A stretch of DNA of 61,244 nucleotides from Alphaproteobacteria bacterium (GTDB lineage Bacteria; Pseudomonadota; Alphaproteobacteria; Reyranellales; Reyranellaceae), in contig VGCH01000016.1 of the NCBI GenBank assembly GCA_016870115.1, forward strand, positions 1 to 61,244, given 5' to 3'. Below the pieces are notes generated by a model. The model was not told where the DNA came from. It ran no database searches and saw only the letters and a program-made list of their open reading frames with translations. The position numbers were made by a program, and so were the translations under genes. Of this stretch, positions 7,122-14,665 are shown piece by piece (position 1 is the stretch's first letter; each line of letters starts with the position of its first letter).

Positions 7122-7641
7122 GACGCAGTACGAGTTCGATACGGCCGACCCGGAGGCCCCACTTGCCGACGGTGGCGAGGTTCAGGAGCGACCCGTCGGG
7201 GCGCAACGCCAGCACATCGGCAAGATCGACCGTCCAGCCGCCCAGCAGAAGGGAGTACTCCAGCCGCACCATCCCGTTGTCGGTGAAGACCCGCGCGGGA
7301 CTCACGGAATCATCGCGCTGACCGGTGAAGCTGCCCGGTCCCGTGCGCTCCAGCCGCCACGTCTTGCGCTCACGCACACCGTCGGCGAAGGCGAAGTCCT
7401 CGACCAGGGTCAGCACACGACCGTCCCAGGTCCCCTCGATCGTCACGTCAAACCGGCGTTCGGAGCCGGTCCAGCTGTTCACGAAGGCACCGCTGCCCTG
7501 CGTCCGACCGGCAAAGAAGTTCTCCAGCACCAGCACCGGATCGTTGGCACCCCGGACGATCTCGGGCGGCGCGGCGCATGCGCCGAGGAAGGCAAGCGCG
7601 AGGGCGGCCGGGCCGAGCCGGCGGGGAAGCGTCATCGACAT
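7108..7641 (-). CDS. DUF3833 family lipoprotein
   Basis: 177 residues. The N-terminus MTLPRRLGPAALALAFLGACAAP is a lipoprotein signal with a lipobox-like FLGAC, so Cys would be lipidated and the protein held at the periplasmic face of a membrane. The mature part fits DUF3833: VLENFFAGRTQGSGAF, FDVTIEGTWDGRVLTLVEDF, DGVRERKTWRL and the C-terminal ATVGKWGLRVGRIELVL. Function unknown; related proteins resemble lipocalin-like barrels. It is the first gene of a two-gene unit with tspO. Confidence 0.8.
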   Translation of the reverse strand: MSMTLPRRLGPAALALAFLGACAAPPEIVRGANDPVLVLENFFAGRTQGSGAFVNSWTGSERRFDVTIEGTWDGRVLTLVEDFAFADGVRERKTWRLERTGPGSFTGQRDDSVSPARVFTDNGMVRLEYSLLLGGWTVDLADVLALRPDGSLLNLATVGKWGLRVGRIELVLRRAAS

Positions 7642-7674
7642 GGCGATTTTACGCCGCCACCGCCGTTCGGATCA

Positions 7675-7702
7675 CCGGTGGTGTCGGCGAATGCACCACC
7701 GG
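7675..7702. repeat. 9-bp inverted repeat between two minus-strand units
   Basis: CCGGTGGTG (7675-7683) and CACCACCGG (7694-7702) pair around a 10-base loop in the 105-base gap between the receptor-gene stop and the lipoprotein-gene start. No T tract follows on the minus strand. It may be a hairpin ending the upstream operon or an operator for the lipoprotein/tspO unit. Confidence 0.5.
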
Positions 7703-7746
7703 GAATTTGTGTCCAATCGCCGTGGCGCCGCCGCCACAGCGATCGA

Positions 7747-8721
7747 CTACTCGAGCTTGACGCCGAGTTCCTGCAGCAAGGGAATCTGCCGCGATTTCAG
7801 GAGCTCGAAGTCGGCGGCCATTTGTGCTGTGCCCATGGGCTTCTCGTGCAGGCCGAAGGACTCATACATACGCTTGCCGGCTTCCGAATCCGCTGCTTCG
7901 ACCCACAGATCGGACATGCGCTTCACGATGTCCGGCGGGGTGCGCGCCGGGGCGAAGAGGCCAAGCCAGCCGAACTGGGTGAAGGCGTTGTGCGTGTACC
8001 CCTCCTCGCTCATGGTCTTGAGATCGGGGAATTTCGGGTTTCGCTGCCGCGTGGGAAGCGCGATTGGCACAATCACGTTGTCGACCAGCAACGGGCGCAG
8101 CGCCTGGTAGGAGCCCATCGCGGCCTGCAACGAGCCCGCCCGCATGTCCTGCCACATCGGGCCCTCGCCACGGTAATGCACGACCTCCATCTTGATGCCG
8201 TACAGCTCGTTCAGCTTGGCGCAGACCATGTGCGAGGAAGAACCGGCGGCCCAGGTCCCCCAGCTCACCTTGTTGGTCTTGGCGTACTCGATGAGCTCCT
8301 TGATGTTCTTCGCGGGCACCGACTTGTGCACGACCACCGGCAGCTCGCCGGACGAGGTGGCCGCCACGGGCATGAAGTCGTTGTCAGGGTCGAACGGCAG
8401 CTTGGAATAGAGCACGCGGTTCTGCACCAGCGTGCCCGACACGGTGTGCAGGAAGGTGTGGCCGTCCGGCGCCGCCTTGGCGACGAGCGCGGCGCCAATA
8501 TTGCCCCCGGCGCCGGGCTTGTTGTCGATGAGGATCTGCGTGCCGAGCTTCTGCGAGACGTGCTGGGCAAAGACGCGGGCGATGCCGTCGGTGAGACCGC
8601 CCGGCGCGAAGTTGACGACGATGGTGATGGCTTTGCCCGCGGGCCAGCCGCCCTGTGCCCGGACGGACGGTGCGGCGAGCAACGACGCACCGCCAGCGGC
8701 GATGAGAGTTCTGCGTTTCAT
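7747..8721 (-). CDS. Tripartite tricarboxylate transporter (Bug) receptor
   Basis: 324 residues from the ATG at 8721, preceded by GGAGGAG. The twin-Arg-like start MKRRTLIAAGGASLL ends in a cut near VRA, giving a periplasmic binding protein. Bug family features: WPAGKAITIVVNFAPGG, DNKPGAGGNIGAALVAKAAPDGHT, the LPFDPDNDFMPVA segment, and GTWAAGSSSHM. These receptors capture carboxylates or other small anions for TctAB-type permeases. No tctA or tctB lies nearby, so it either uses a distant permease or serves sensing. It heads downstream from a NIPSNAP and a metallo-hydrolase gene with gaps under 20 bases. Confidence 0.9.
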   Translation of the reverse strand: MKRRTLIAAGGASLLAAPSVRAQGGWPAGKAITIVVNFAPGGLTDGIARVFAQHVSQKLGTQILIDNKPGAGGNIGAALVAKAAPDGHTFLHTVSGTLVQNRVLYSKLPFDPDNDFMPVAATSSGELPVVVHKSVPAKNIKELIEYAKTNKVSWGTWAAGSSSHMVCAKLNELYGIKMEVVHYRGEGPMWQDMRAGSLQAAMGSYQALRPLLVDNVIVPIALPTRQRNPKFPDLKTMSEEGYTHNAFTQFGWLGLFAPARTPPDIVKRMSDLWVEAADSEAGKRMYESFGLHEKPMGTAQMAADFELLKSRQIPLLQELGVKLE

Positions 8722-8738
8722 TTGAGTTTCTCCTCCTG

Positions 8739-9065
8739 TTACTTGACGGACGAAAACGCCGTCGGCGCCAGGAACTGGTTGGCGACGTTGGCGACGATCG
8801 CGCCGTCCTTTTCCGTCTCGGCGCGCTTGGCGAGCCACTCCGGATCGGCGGCGAAGGCGTTCCACTTGCGCTCGCGATCGGCCAGCGACTCCCACGCCAG
8901 CAGATAGGTGAGCTCCTGATTCGACTCGCCCACCAGCGTCGTCCAGAAACCGGCCTGGCGGATGCCATGACGCTCCCAGATCTTGAGCGTGATGGTCTCG
9001 AAGCGCTTGAGCAGCGCGGGCAGGCGGCCCGGCACGCACTGATAGACCCTGAGCTCGTAGATCAT
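8739..9065 (-). CDS. NIPSNAP family protein
   Basis: 108 residues, a single ferredoxin-like alpha/beta-barrel domain: MIYELRVYQCVPGRLPALLKRF, then GIRQAGFWTTLVGESNQELTYLLAWES and the FAADPEWLAKR segment. NIPSNAP proteins are small cytosolic dimers of mostly unknown role, common next to catabolic genes. The ATG at 9065 has GGAGG upstream. It is the middle gene of a minus-strand operon between a metallo-hydrolase and a TTT receptor, so it may handle the product or substrate of that transport/hydrolysis pair. Confidence 0.85.
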   Translation of the reverse strand: MIYELRVYQCVPGRLPALLKRFETITLKIWERHGIRQAGFWTTLVGESNQELTYLLAWESLADRERKWNAFAADPEWLAKRAETEKDGAIVANVANQFLAPTAFSSVK

Positions 9066-9084
9066 CTTGTCCTCCCTCTCCTGA

Positions 9085-9966
9085 TCAAGCACCGAGGCGC
9101 GGCACGAAGCCGGCGCCCGCGCTCTCGATACGGCAATAGTGCGGTGCGCCGAAATGCGCCGGCAGCAGCACCGCGCCGCTGCCCGCACACTCCTCCAACA
9201 CGCGCCGACGGCTCCGTCGCGATTGCTCCGCATCGGCGCAGGCGAAGCTGCTCCATTCAGGGCGATAGACCTGGATCATGTGGTGCAGGATGTCACCGCA
9301 GAACAGTGCGTGGGAACCCTTCGACCGGCAATGAATCGCCACGGTTCCGGGCGTGTGGCCCGGAGCCGGCTGGACCGAGAAATGCTCGTCGATTTCGGCG
9401 GCGCCGGCCACGAGCTGGCCGAGCCCCGCCTCGATCACCGGCAGGACGGAGTCGCGAAACGCGCCGTAGTTCGCGGGCCCCCGCGCCGGGTCGCGATCGA
9501 CCGCGAGGTGATGGTTGTATTCCTCGTGCGAAAACACATAGCGCGCGTTTGGGAACGTCGGCACCCAGCGACCATTGTCGAGCCGCGTGTTCCAGCCGAC
9601 GTGATCGACATGCAGGTGGGTGCACATCACCATATGGATATCGGCCGGCGACACGCCGGCGTCTCGCAGGCGCTCCAGGTAGGGCCACTCCTTCTCGTGC
9701 CATTGCGGGCGAACGGCACGCGGCTTGTGATTGCCCACGCAGGCGTCGATCAGAACGTTCTTGCCACCAATCTTGATCAGCCAGCTATGCATGCTGAGCT
9801 TCAGCATGCCGCTGACCGGATCGAAATGGTCGGGCACCATCCAGCCCCTGTGGCGCTCCAGCTCGGCAGGGTCCCAGTCGGGGAAGAACCGCCTGGCGTC
9901 GAAGTTGGGCTCGTAGCTCTCCTCGACCCGCGCCACGCGCGCCCCGCCGATGCGCAGTTCCGTCAT
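9085..9966 (-). CDS. MBL-fold metallo-hydrolase (paralogue 1)
   Basis: 293 residues of the metallo-beta-lactamase fold. The dinuclear zinc motif H-L-H-V-D-H is at residues 117-122. Further ligands are in APGHTPG and the Asp of ALFCGDILHH, with LLPAHF near the C-terminus. The family includes lactonases and other hydrolases of cyclic esters. It is first gene of an operon with NIPSNAP and a TTT receptor. It is clearly paralogous to the gene at 49639: both share MCTHLHVDHVGWNT and the GDI-HH-IQVY-P-WSS stretch. No signal peptide, so cytosolic. Substrate unknown. Confidence 0.88.
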   Translation of the reverse strand: MTELRIGGARVARVEESYEPNFDARRFFPDWDPAELERHRGWMVPDHFDPVSGMLKLSMHSWLIKIGGKNVLIDACVGNHKPRAVRPQWHEKEWPYLERLRDAGVSPADIHMVMCTHLHVDHVGWNTRLDNGRWVPTFPNARYVFSHEEYNHHLAVDRDPARGPANYGAFRDSVLPVIEAGLGQLVAGAAEIDEHFSVQPAPGHTPGTVAIHCRSKGSHALFCGDILHHMIQVYRPEWSSFACADAEQSRRSRRRVLEECAGSGAVLLPAHFGAPHYCRIESAGAGFVPRLGA

Positions 9967-10071
9967 GGCTTCCTCCCTGCCGCGTCGACAACTCTATCGC
10001 GACGCGGATTGCCGCGCGAGGCCGGCGCAGGCTAGCGTTTCGGAGCAAGAAACCGCCGGGGGAGCGCACCG

Positions 10072-11475
10072 ATGACCGACACGACCTGGATGAGCGCCGC
10101 CGACCTCGCGCGCGACTACAGGCGCGGCACGCTCTCGCCAGTTGAGGTGGTCGAGGCGTCACTGCGCCGGGCCGAGCGACTTCAGGGACCGCTCAATGCG
10201 TTCGTGCTGATCGACCGGCCGGGCGCGCTGGCGGCGGCCCGCGCGTCCGAGGCGCGCTGGCGGGCAGGTGCGCCCCTGTCGCCGCTCGATGGCGTGCCGA
10301 CCTCGATCAAGGACACGACGGCGGTCGCGGGATGGGCGACGCGCTACGGCTCGCTCGCCACCGACGATGCGCCGGCCTCCGAGGACGCACCGGTCAGCGG
10401 CCGGTTCCGCGCCGCCGGCATGGTGCTGCTGGGCAAGACCACCACGCCCGAATTCGGTTGGAAGGCGCTGACGGACTCGCCGATCTCCGGCACGACGCGC
10501 AATCCCTGGAACACGGCGCGCTCGCCGGGCGGGTCCTCCGGCGGCGCGGCGGCGGCGACGGCGGCCGGCATTTCGCCGATCGCTCACGGCAACGATGGCG
10601 GCGGCTCGATCCGCATCCCCGCCGCGCAGTGCGGGCTGGTCGGGCTGAAACCAAGCTTCGGTCGCATCCCACAACACCCGGCCGATAGCCCCTTCGCCGA
10701 CGCCATCAGCCAGGGAGTGCTGACCCGGACCGTGCCGGACACGGCATTGGCCCTGAGCCTCACGGCCGGCGCCGACGCGCGCGACTTCCGATCGCTACCC
10801 ACGACTGGTCGCGACTGGACGGTTGGAATCGATGGCGGCGTGCGCGGGTGGCGGATCGGGCTCAGCCTCGATTTCGGCCATGTCACCGCGGACCCGGAAG
10901 TGCGCGAGCTGGTTGCCGGCGCGGCGCGACGCTTCGAGGCGCTGGGCGCCCATGTCGAGGACGTGGGTCCCTTGATCGCGCCGTTGAAGGAGTCCTTCGA
11001 GGCGCTTTGGCTGGGCGGCTTCGCCGCGCGCTTGCGAACGATCCCCACGCAAATGCACAGCCGGCTCGATCCGGGCTACCTCGCGGCCGCGCAGAAGGGT
11101 CTCGCGGTCACGCTTGCCGACTATATCCGGGCCTACGAGGCCAAGGCGAAGCTGGCGCGCGATCTCGCGCAATTCCTGGAGCGCTACGATCTGCTGCTGG
11201 CGCCGGTGACCCCCACGCCGCCACCACCCGTGGAGACGCTCTACAATTCCGAGGCCTTTCCGCGCTGGACCAAGGGTGCCCCCTTCACCTTGCCCTGCAA
11301 TCTCACGGGCCAGCCGGCCGCCTCCATGCCGGCCGGACTGACCCGCGATGGTCTGCCTGTCGGGCTTCAGATGATCGGGCCGCCGCACGGCGACGCGCAT
11401 GTGCTGCGCGCGATGCGCGCCTACGAAGGCACGCTCGACTGGCGCTGGCCCCAGGCGGCGCTCACCAACCTCTAG
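10072..11475 (+). CDS. Amidase-signature family amidase
   Basis: 467 residues of the amidase-signature (AS) family, Ser-cisSer-Lys hydrolases of aliphatic or aryl amides. The catalytic Lys is K80 in PTSIKDTT, the cis-Ser lies in SPGGSSGG (S155), and the nucleophile is S179 in DGGGSIRIPAA. The spacing of 24 residues between the two serines is normal. Downstream are GLVGLKPSFGRIP and a C-terminal PVGLQMIGPP. It is cytosolic and stands alone on the plus strand, divergent from the metallo-hydrolase operon. It could be mistaken for GatA, but no gatC or gatB adjoins it. Confidence 0.9.
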   Translation: MTDTTWMSAADLARDYRRGTLSPVEVVEASLRRAERLQGPLNAFVLIDRPGALAAARASEARWRAGAPLSPLDGVPTSIKDTTAVAGWATRYGSLATDDAPASEDAPVSGRFRAAGMVLLGKTTTPEFGWKALTDSPISGTTRNPWNTARSPGGSSGGAAAATAAGISPIAHGNDGGGSIRIPAAQCGLVGLKPSFGRIPQHPADSPFADAISQGVLTRTVPDTALALSLTAGADARDFRSLPTTGRDWTVGIDGGVRGWRIGLSLDFGHVTADPEVRELVAGAARRFEALGAHVEDVGPLIAPLKESFEALWLGGFAARLRTIPTQMHSRLDPGYLAAAQKGLAVTLADYIRAYEAKAKLARDLAQFLERYDLLLAPVTPTPPPPVETLYNSEAFPRWTKGAPFTLPCNLTGQPAASMPAGLTRDGLPVGLQMIGPPHGDAHVLRAMRAYEGTLDWRWPQAALTNL

Positions 11476-11489
11476 GGGTCTCCCTCAAC

Positions 11490-11565
11490 GCGGAGCTCAT
11501 CCTGAGGCGCGGCCGAAGGATCTTTCGGGTTCAGGAAAGACTCTTCGGCTCGCGCGGAACAACAG
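11490..11565. repeat. Possible degenerate intergenic repeat
   Basis: The 103-base gap between convergent genes contains CTCATCCTGAGG, then GGCCGAAGGATC and CTCTTCGGC. This resembles, from memory, the CATCCTGAGG...CGAAGGATG family of intergenic palindromes seen in many alphaproteobacteria. No second copy is seen in this window. Confidence 0.25.
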
Positions 11566-11578
11566 CCTTGCCGAAGTC

Positions 11579-12478
11579 TCAGTCCAGGTCCATGCCGTCC
11601 ATGCCGGCGTTCTTGCGTGCCTTGCGGGCGAGTTCGGTCAGCACCTTGCCGGCCTGGTAGGGATCTAGGATCTGGTCGGCCATCGGGCCCTTGTGCCAGC
11701 CCTCGGCGACGGCGAACTGGCCATTGCCAGCCTGGAAGACACGACCCGTGACATCGCGGCTCGCCTCGCTCACCAGCCACGTGGCGACCGGCGCGATCCA
11801 CTTCGGATCGCGGCGCTTCTTGTCCTCTTCCGAGTACTCGCGCAGGTCTTCGGTCATGCGGGTGAAGGCGGACGGCGAGATCGAGTTCACGGTGATGCCA
11901 TAGCGACCAAGCTCGCGCGCGGCGATCACTGTGAAGGACGCAATGCCAGCCTTGGCCGCGCCGTAGTTGGTCTGGCCGATATTGCCGTAGATGCCGGAGA
12001 CAGACGTGGTCGTGACGATGCGCGCGTCGACCGGTCCCCCCTTCAGCTTGGCCTGGTCGCGCCAGTAGGCGGCGGCATGCCGCGCCGGCGCGAACGTGCC
12101 CTTGAGGTGGACCTTGATGACGGCGTCCCACTCCTCCTCGCTCATGTTCACCAGCATGCGATCGCGCAGGATGCCGGCGTTGAGGACTACGGCGTCGAGC
12201 TTGCCGAACACGGAGACTGCCTGGTCGATCATGCGCTTGGCGCCGTTCCAATCCGAGACGTCGTCGCCATTGGCGACTGCTTCGCCGCCCATGGCCTTGA
12301 TCTCGTTCACAACCTGCTGGGCCGGGCCGACATCGTTGCCCTTGCCGGCGCGATCGCCGCCGAGGTCGTTCACGACGACCTTGGCGCCGTGCTCGGCCAG
12401 CATCAGGCAATGCTCGCGGCCCACGCCGCGCGCCCCCCCGGTCACGATCGCTACCCGTCCCTCGCACAGTCTCGCCAT
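11579..12478 (-). CDS. SDR oxidoreductase, 3-hydroxyacyl-CoA dehydrogenase-like
   Basis: 299 residues of the short-chain dehydrogenase family. It has the NAD(P) motif VTGGARGVGREH at residues 12-23, VVVNDLGGD after beta-2, the N-A-G motif (LNAGILRDRML), and the catalytic Ser-Tyr-Lys (TSVSGIYG and NYGAAKAG). The long loop with GGDRAGKGNDVGPAQQVV and the strand NGDDVSDW match the dehydrogenase half of MFE-2-type multifunctional enzymes, which oxidise (3R)-hydroxyacyl-CoA in beta-oxidation. Cytosolic. It is divergent from a serine hydrolase gene across a 74-base gap with an imperfect palindrome. Confidence 0.87.
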   Translation of the reverse strand: MARLCEGRVAIVTGGARGVGREHCLMLAEHGAKVVVNDLGGDRAGKGNDVGPAQQVVNEIKAMGGEAVANGDDVSDWNGAKRMIDQAVSVFGKLDAVVLNAGILRDRMLVNMSEEEWDAVIKVHLKGTFAPARHAAAYWRDQAKLKGGPVDARIVTTTSVSGIYGNIGQTNYGAAKAGIASFTVIAARELGRYGITVNSISPSAFTRMTEDLREYSEEDKKRRDPKWIAPVATWLVSEASRDVTGRVFQAGNGQFAVAEGWHKGPMADQILDPYQAGKVLTELARKARKNAGMDGMDLD

Positions 12479-12486
12479 GGCTGCCT

Positions 12487-12521
12487 CCCGAATGCGCCGT
12501 GCCCTTCCGGCACCGTTCGGG
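12487..12521. repeat. Imperfect palindrome between divergent genes
   Basis: CCCGAA (12487-12492) and TTCGGG (12516-12521) flank a shorter inner arm GTGCC/GGCAC. It lies between the start of the minus-strand SDR gene and the plus-strand serine hydrolase operon, where an operator shared by both promoters would be expected. Evidence is structural only. Confidence 0.35.
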
Positions 12522-12552
12522 CTAGTCTAGCGGACCCGCACGGAGGATCGCC

Positions 12553-13779
12553 ATGGACACGCTGCCCGTCGTTTCGCCCGAAGAGGTTGGGCTTTCCGCA
12601 AAGCGGTTGGACCGCATCCGCGCCTGGATGGAGCGCCAGGTTTCGTCCGGACGGGTCGCGGGGCTCGATGTCGCCGTGATGCGGCGGGGCCAACTGGCCT
12701 TCGCCGCCTGCACCGGTCTCGCCGACCTTGAGCGCAAGAAGCCGGCGCGCCCCGACACGATCTGGCGCATCTATTCGATGACCAAGCCGCTCACCAGCGT
12801 CGCCATCATGATGCTGTACGAAGAAGGACGCTTCCAGCTCGACGATCCGATCTCGCGCTTCATCCCGGGCTTCGCCAATCCACGCGTCTGGACGGGCGGC
12901 AGCCGCGGCAAGATCGAGACCGTGCCGGCGGAGCGCGAGATCACGTTCCGCGATCTGCTCACCCACACCTCCGGCCTGACCTACGACTTCATGGAGAGCA
13001 ATCCGGTCGACGCGCTCTATCGCGAGAAAGGCGGCGTCGATTTCCGCACCGGCGATCGCACGCTGGAAGACGTCGTGGGCAAGCTCGCGACGATGCCGCT
13101 GATCGACCATCCCGGCCGCGCCTGGAACTACTCCGTCGCCACCGATGTGCTCGGCTACCTCGTGCAAGTGATTTCGGGGCAGGCCTTCGATGCCTACCTG
13201 CGCGAGCGTGTGCTCGGTCCGCTGGGGATGATCGATACGGATTTCCACGTGCCGGCCGACAAGCACGCCCGCTTTGCCGCCTGCTACATGCCCGGCAAGA
13301 CCGGTGGGCTCGCGCTGATGGACGATCCCGCGACCAGCCGCTACCTCGCGCCGCGCAAGCTCGCCTCGGGCGGCGGCGGACTGGTTTCGACGGTCGCCGA
13401 CTACCTCCGCTTCTGCCGCTTCATGCTGGCCAAGGGAGAGCTCGACGGGGTGCGCCTGCTGTCGCGCAAGACGGTCGAGCTGATGACCGCCAACCATCTC
13501 AACGGCGACATGGCGGCGATGGGAATGCCGCGCTTCAGCGAGTCGACCTACGCCGGCATCGGCTTCGGTCTCGGCTTCTCCGTGATGCTCGATCCGGCGA
13601 AGGCGCACATCCTCGGCACGCCCGGCGAGTACGCCTGGGGCGGTGCGGCCTCGACCGCCTTCTGGATCGATCCGGTGGAGGAGATGGCGGTGGTGCTGAT
13701 GACCCAGCTCTTCCCCTCGTCCACCTGGCCGATCCGCCGCGAGCTGCGGGTGCTGGCCTACCAGTCGATCGTGGATTGA
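12553..13779 (+). CDS. Serine hydrolase, class C beta-lactamase/esterase fold
   Basis: 408 residues of the beta-lactamase-related (Pfam Beta-lactamase) family, which includes esterases, amidases and D-aminopeptidases. The nucleophile motif is S75-M-T-K78, the second motif Y193-S-V (WNYSVATDVLGYL), and the third is likely in the C-terminal YAWGGAAST. There is no signal peptide, so a cytosolic esterase or amidase is more likely than an antibiotic-resistance enzyme. It is the first gene of a plus-strand operon with a TauD-type dioxygenase (8-base gap), an MFS transporter and an isonitrile-hydratase-like gene. GGAGG precedes the ATG. Confidence 0.87.
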   Translation: MDTLPVVSPEEVGLSAKRLDRIRAWMERQVSSGRVAGLDVAVMRRGQLAFAACTGLADLERKKPARPDTIWRIYSMTKPLTSVAIMMLYEEGRFQLDDPISRFIPGFANPRVWTGGSRGKIETVPAEREITFRDLLTHTSGLTYDFMESNPVDALYREKGGVDFRTGDRTLEDVVGKLATMPLIDHPGRAWNYSVATDVLGYLVQVISGQAFDAYLRERVLGPLGMIDTDFHVPADKHARFAACYMPGKTGGLALMDDPATSRYLAPRKLASGGGGLVSTVADYLRFCRFMLAKGELDGVRLLSRKTVELMTANHLNGDMAAMGMPRFSESTYAGIGFGLGFSVMLDPAKAHILGTPGEYAWGGAASTAFWIDPVEEMAVVLMTQLFPSSTWPIRRELRVLAYQSIVD

Positions 13780-13787
13780 GGCACGCC

Positions 13788-14663
13788 ATGCGCAACACCG
13801 GCCCGATCGCGATCCGCCGGCTGCATCCGCTGTTCGGCGCGGAAGTGACCGGTATCGACATCACGCGACCGCTGAGCGCGCGCGAGTTCGGCCCGCTCCG
13901 CGCCGCCTTCGAGGAGCACTCCGTCCTGGTCCTGCGCGACCAGCCGATGGATGACGAGAAACAGATCGCGTTCTCGGAGAATTTCGGACCGCTCGAGCCC
14001 ACGCTCTCGGCCAATCCGGCGGTAGGTACGGTCTTCGCGCGCCAGTCCAATCTCGACATCAACACCGGCGAGACGATCCCGTCCGACGACATGCGCATGA
14101 TCTACCAGAAGGCCAACTACTTCTGGCATTCGGACTCCTCGTTCAAGCCTGTGCCGTCGCTCTGCTCGATCCTGACGGCGCGGCTCTGCCCGCCGGAGGG
14201 CGGCGACACCGAGTTTTGCTCCATGCGCGCCGCCTGGAACGCGCTGCCGGCCGCACTGCAGGCGACTGTCGAGCCGCTGGTCGCCGAGCATGCACTCGTC
14301 TACTCGCGCAACCGCGTGCAACCCGGCATCCTGAGCGCCAAGGCGCTCAGCGACTATCCGCCGGTGCGCCAGCGCATGGTGCGGGACAACCCGTTGAACG
14401 GACGCCGGGCGCTCTATATCGGCGCCCATTGCGGTCACATCGTCGGCTGGCCGCGCGGCACCAGCGATGCGCTGCTCGAAGAGCTGACCCTGCGCGGCAC
14501 GCGGCCCGAATTCACCTTCGCGCACAAGTGGCGCGAGGGCGACGTCGTGATCTGGGACAATCGTGCTGTCCTCCACCGCGCGACCGCCTACGACACGGTG
14601 AAGCACAAGCGGCTGATGCAGCGCACAACCGTGGCCGGCGACGCACCGACCGTGCCCCAATAG
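13788..14663 (+). CDS. TauD/TfdA-family Fe(II)/2-oxoglutarate dioxygenase
   Basis: 291 residues from the ATG at 13788, with GAGG six bases ahead; a TTG at 13776 overlapping the previous stop is the alternative. The iron-binding facial triad is visible: H114 and D116 in YFWHSDSSF and H263 in DNRAVLHRAT, with R279 in LMQRTTVAG for 2-oxoglutarate. The N-terminal PLFGAEVTGIDITRPLS is typical. Members hydroxylate or cleave small acids (taurine, 2,4-D); some catalyse isonitrile formation. It is tightly followed by an MFS transporter gene (2-base gap). The substrate is not readable from sequence. Confidence 0.9.
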   Translation: MRNTGPIAIRRLHPLFGAEVTGIDITRPLSAREFGPLRAAFEEHSVLVLRDQPMDDEKQIAFSENFGPLEPTLSANPAVGTVFARQSNLDINTGETIPSDDMRMIYQKANYFWHSDSSFKPVPSLCSILTARLCPPEGGDTEFCSMRAAWNALPAALQATVEPLVAEHALVYSRNRVQPGILSAKALSDYPPVRQRMVRDNPLNGRRALYIGAHCGHIVGWPRGTSDALLEELTLRGTRPEFTFAHKWREGDVVIWDNRAVLHRATAYDTVKHKRLMQRTTVAGDAPTVPQ

Positions 14664-14665
14664 CG

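Noticed and set aside
10072-11475. GatA subunit of the amidotransferase
   Set aside because: No gatB or gatC is adjacent and the gene stands alone; a general amidase is more likely.
14216-14665. A 150-codon extension in front of the DHA2 transporter
   Set aside because: It overlaps the TauD-like gene in another frame, is Arg/Ala-rich and precedes a good ATG at 14666.
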